NCBI GenBank assembly: GCA_945898215.1
Contig: CAMDHY010000017.1
Span: 1-52,332, forward strand
DNA length: 52,332 nucleotides
DNA from: Pseudoxanthobacter soli DSM 19599
GTDB lineage: Bacteria; Pseudomonadota; Alphaproteobacteria; Rhizobiales; Segnochrobactraceae
Reading direction: 5' to 3'
Shown: positions 51,039 through 52,332 of the stretch, in pieces
How positions within the stretch are numbered: position 1 is the first letter of the stretch
How the letters are laid out: each line of letters begins with the position of its first letter
Position numbers and translations under genes: made by a program
The notes under the pieces: generated by a model
The model's database searches: none
Seen by the model: the letters and a program-made list of their open reading frames with translations, nothing else
What the model was told of the DNA's origin: nothing

Positions 51039-52043
51039 TCACATCGTCGGCTTCGGCTCGCTGTCGTTGATGTTCACCCGGAACAGGCCGCTCTTGATCT
51101 CGTTGAACTGGTCGTCGACCTTCTTGGCGATCTCCGGGGAGACGATCTTTTCGTCGAAGACGAGCGAGCCGCCGCCGTACTGGACGAAGGAATACTTGCC
51201 GTAGTCCTCCGGCTCGAACTCGCCGTCGAGCACCGCCTTGACGGCGCGGTCGATGGTCGGCTCCATGTGCCAGAGCGCCGAGGCGATCACCGTGCCCGGA
51301 TAGTCCGGCGCCGTGTCGATGACGTTGCCGATGGCGAAGACCTTGCGCTCCTTGGCGGCGTCGGAGACGCCGAAGCGCTCGGCGTACATGACGTCGGCGC
51401 CCTTATCGATCATGGCGAAGGCCGCTTCCTTCGCCTTCGGCGGGTCGTACCAGGAATTGATGAACGTCACCATGAACTTGGCGTTCGGGTTGACTGACAG
51501 CGCCCCCTCCATGAAGGCGTTCATCAGCCGGTTCACCTCGGGGATCGGGTAGCCGCCGACCATGCCGATGACGTTCGACTTCGTGCTCGCGCCGGCGATC
51601 ATGCCGGTGAGGTAGGACGGCTCCTGGATGAAGTTGTCGAACACCGAGAAGTTCGGCTCCGACGGCCCGAACGACGAGCCCATCAGGAAGGCGGTGTTGG
51701 GGAAGTCGGCCGCCACCTTGCGGGCGGCGCGCTCGACGCCGAACACCTCGCCGACGACGAGGTTCGCCCCCTCGCTCGCATACTGGCGCATGACGCGCTC
51801 ATAGTCGGTGTTGGCGACGTTCTCGGAGAACGTGTAGGTGACGTCGCCGCGCGCCTCCGCCTCCTTCAGCGCCTGGTGGATGCGGCTCACCCACTGCTGT
51901 TCGACCGGCACGGTATAGATCGCCGCCACCTTGATCGGCTTCTCGGCGGCCTCCGCCGGCGCGCCGGCAACGGCCACCGTCGCGAGAAGGCCGGCCGCGA
52001 GCAGTGCGGCGCGGCGGGTCAGCCCGGTCAGCTTTGACGTCAT
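51039..52043 (-). CDS. BMP-family ABC substrate-binding protein
   Basis: 334 aa, GGGAG about ten bases before the ATG. Signal with LTRRAALLAAGLLATVAVAGAPAEAA. Mature part: VAAIYTVPVEQQWVSRIHQALKEAEARGDVTYTFSENV, NLVVGEVFGVERAARKVA, and MVGGYPIPEVNRLMNAFMEGALSVNPNAKFMVTFINSWYDPPKAKEAAFAMIDKGADVMYAE. This is the usual BMP order, closer to base/nucleoside binders than the one at 43162. First gene of the minus-strand importer set. Confidence 0.92.
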   Translation of the reverse strand: MTSKLTGLTRRAALLAAGLLATVAVAGAPAEAAEKPIKVAAIYTVPVEQQWVSRIHQALKEAEARGDVTYTFSENVANTDYERVMRQYASEGANLVVGEVFGVERAARKVAADFPNTAFLMGSSFGPSEPNFSVFDNFIQEPSYLTGMIAGASTKSNVIGMVGGYPIPEVNRLMNAFMEGALSVNPNAKFMVTFINSWYDPPKAKEAAFAMIDKGADVMYAERFGVSDAAKERKVFAIGNVIDTAPDYPGTVIASALWHMEPTIDRAVKAVLDGEFEPEDYGKYSFVQYGGGSLVFDEKIVSPEIAKKVDDQFNEIKSGLFRVNINDSEPKPTM

Positions 52044-52332
52044 GTCGAAACGCTCCCCATCTCTCCGGCCGCTGCACGGCCCCTGCTATTTCCCCGCCGT
52101 CCCGCAGGGCGGCCTCGTCGCCTGTCGCGAGCCTAGCCGAGACCGGCGGCGGCGCGAAGGCCGCTCTAGTCGCAAGTTCCGGGCCGCGCCCGCCATGCCG
52201 CACCGCTTGTCCACAGCCGCCATCGCTCACTGCCTATGCTCACTCGGACGTGCTCGGGCGTGATCGCCGAACGGGCGGACACTCGGCGTCGTCGCCCGCC
52301 GCGGCGGGCCCGGTGCCGTGACCGGCCGCGGC
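52044..52332. other. Window end without recognisable gene
   Basis: 289 bases upstream of the BMP protein gene. No convincing coding frame, repeat or purine riboswitch; the promoter of the importer operon should be here. Confidence 0.4.

Noticed and set aside
52044-52332. Plus-strand gene at the window end
   Set aside because: Open frames are short, Arg/Ser/Ala-rich and lack ribosome binding sites.

Overview
The window is GC-rich chromosomal DNA, very probably from an alphaproteobacterium of the Hyphomicrobiales (Rhizobiales) type. I infer this from the gene content: NMT1-like and BMP-family ABC transporters, a methylsuccinyl-CoA dehydrogenase of the ethylmalonyl-CoA pathway, a heme/ferredoxin/adenylate-cyclase fusion, several COG3904-like periplasmic proteins, and two families of palindromic intergenic repeats. 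No rRNA, tRNA or CRISPR array was found. I could not determine the genus.

Layout. 1-3852 (minus): an ABC importer (binding protein, ATPase, permease, coupled by GTGA overlaps) followed by a cytosine-deaminase-like amidohydrolase cut by the window edge. 4217-6497 (plus): three tandem paralogues of a secreted ClpP/crotonase-like protein. 6612-9182 (plus): RidA, 8-oxoguanine deaminase and a creatininase-family amidohydrolase. 9190-14112 (minus): an SDH-like-membrane/2Fe-2S/adenylate-cyclase fusion, PPK2, NfuA, a universal stress protein and a secreted catalase-like peroxidase. 14205-15905: methylsuccinyl-CoA dehydrogenase (minus). 16088-17858: a YihY-type membrane protein and an L,D-transpeptidase (plus). 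17926-19550: DUF429 protein and pyridoxal kinase (minus). 19790-22582: LeuD and a secreted single-CxxCH protein (plus). 22599-23717: a GGDEF diguanylate cyclase (minus).

23966-32590 is a catabolic block: a second NMT1-like ABC importer, a DadA/PuuB-like FAD oxidoreductase, an aldehyde dehydrogenase and an enolase-superfamily dehydratase on the minus strand, with a MocR regulator divergent on the plus strand. 32606-36078 holds a second L,D-transpeptidase (a lipoprotein), a repeat-rich intergenic stretch and two translationally coupled thaumatin-like secreted proteins. 36136-39200 is a conspicuously AT-rich island holding one gene, a type IIG/ISP-like restriction-modification enzyme broken by a single-base slip in a homopolymer. 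39254-43127 carries an acetamidase/formamidase, an SDR, and a divergent Lrp regulator / 4-hydroxyphenylpyruvate dioxygenase pair with a palindromic operator candidate. 43162-52043 (minus) is a purine/pyrimidine-type salvage block: two BMP-family binding proteins, a two-domain ATPase, two permeases, an MFS transporter and a second CodA-like deaminase.

A common theme is scavenging of nitrogen-rich small molecules. There are three ABC importer sets, two cytosine-deaminase-like enzymes, 8-oxoguanine deaminase, RidA, a creatininase-fold amidase, an acetamidase and an amine-oxidation block. The most unusual items are the tandem thaumatin-like pair, the triple ClpP-like array, the cyclase fusion and the frameshifted restriction enzyme.
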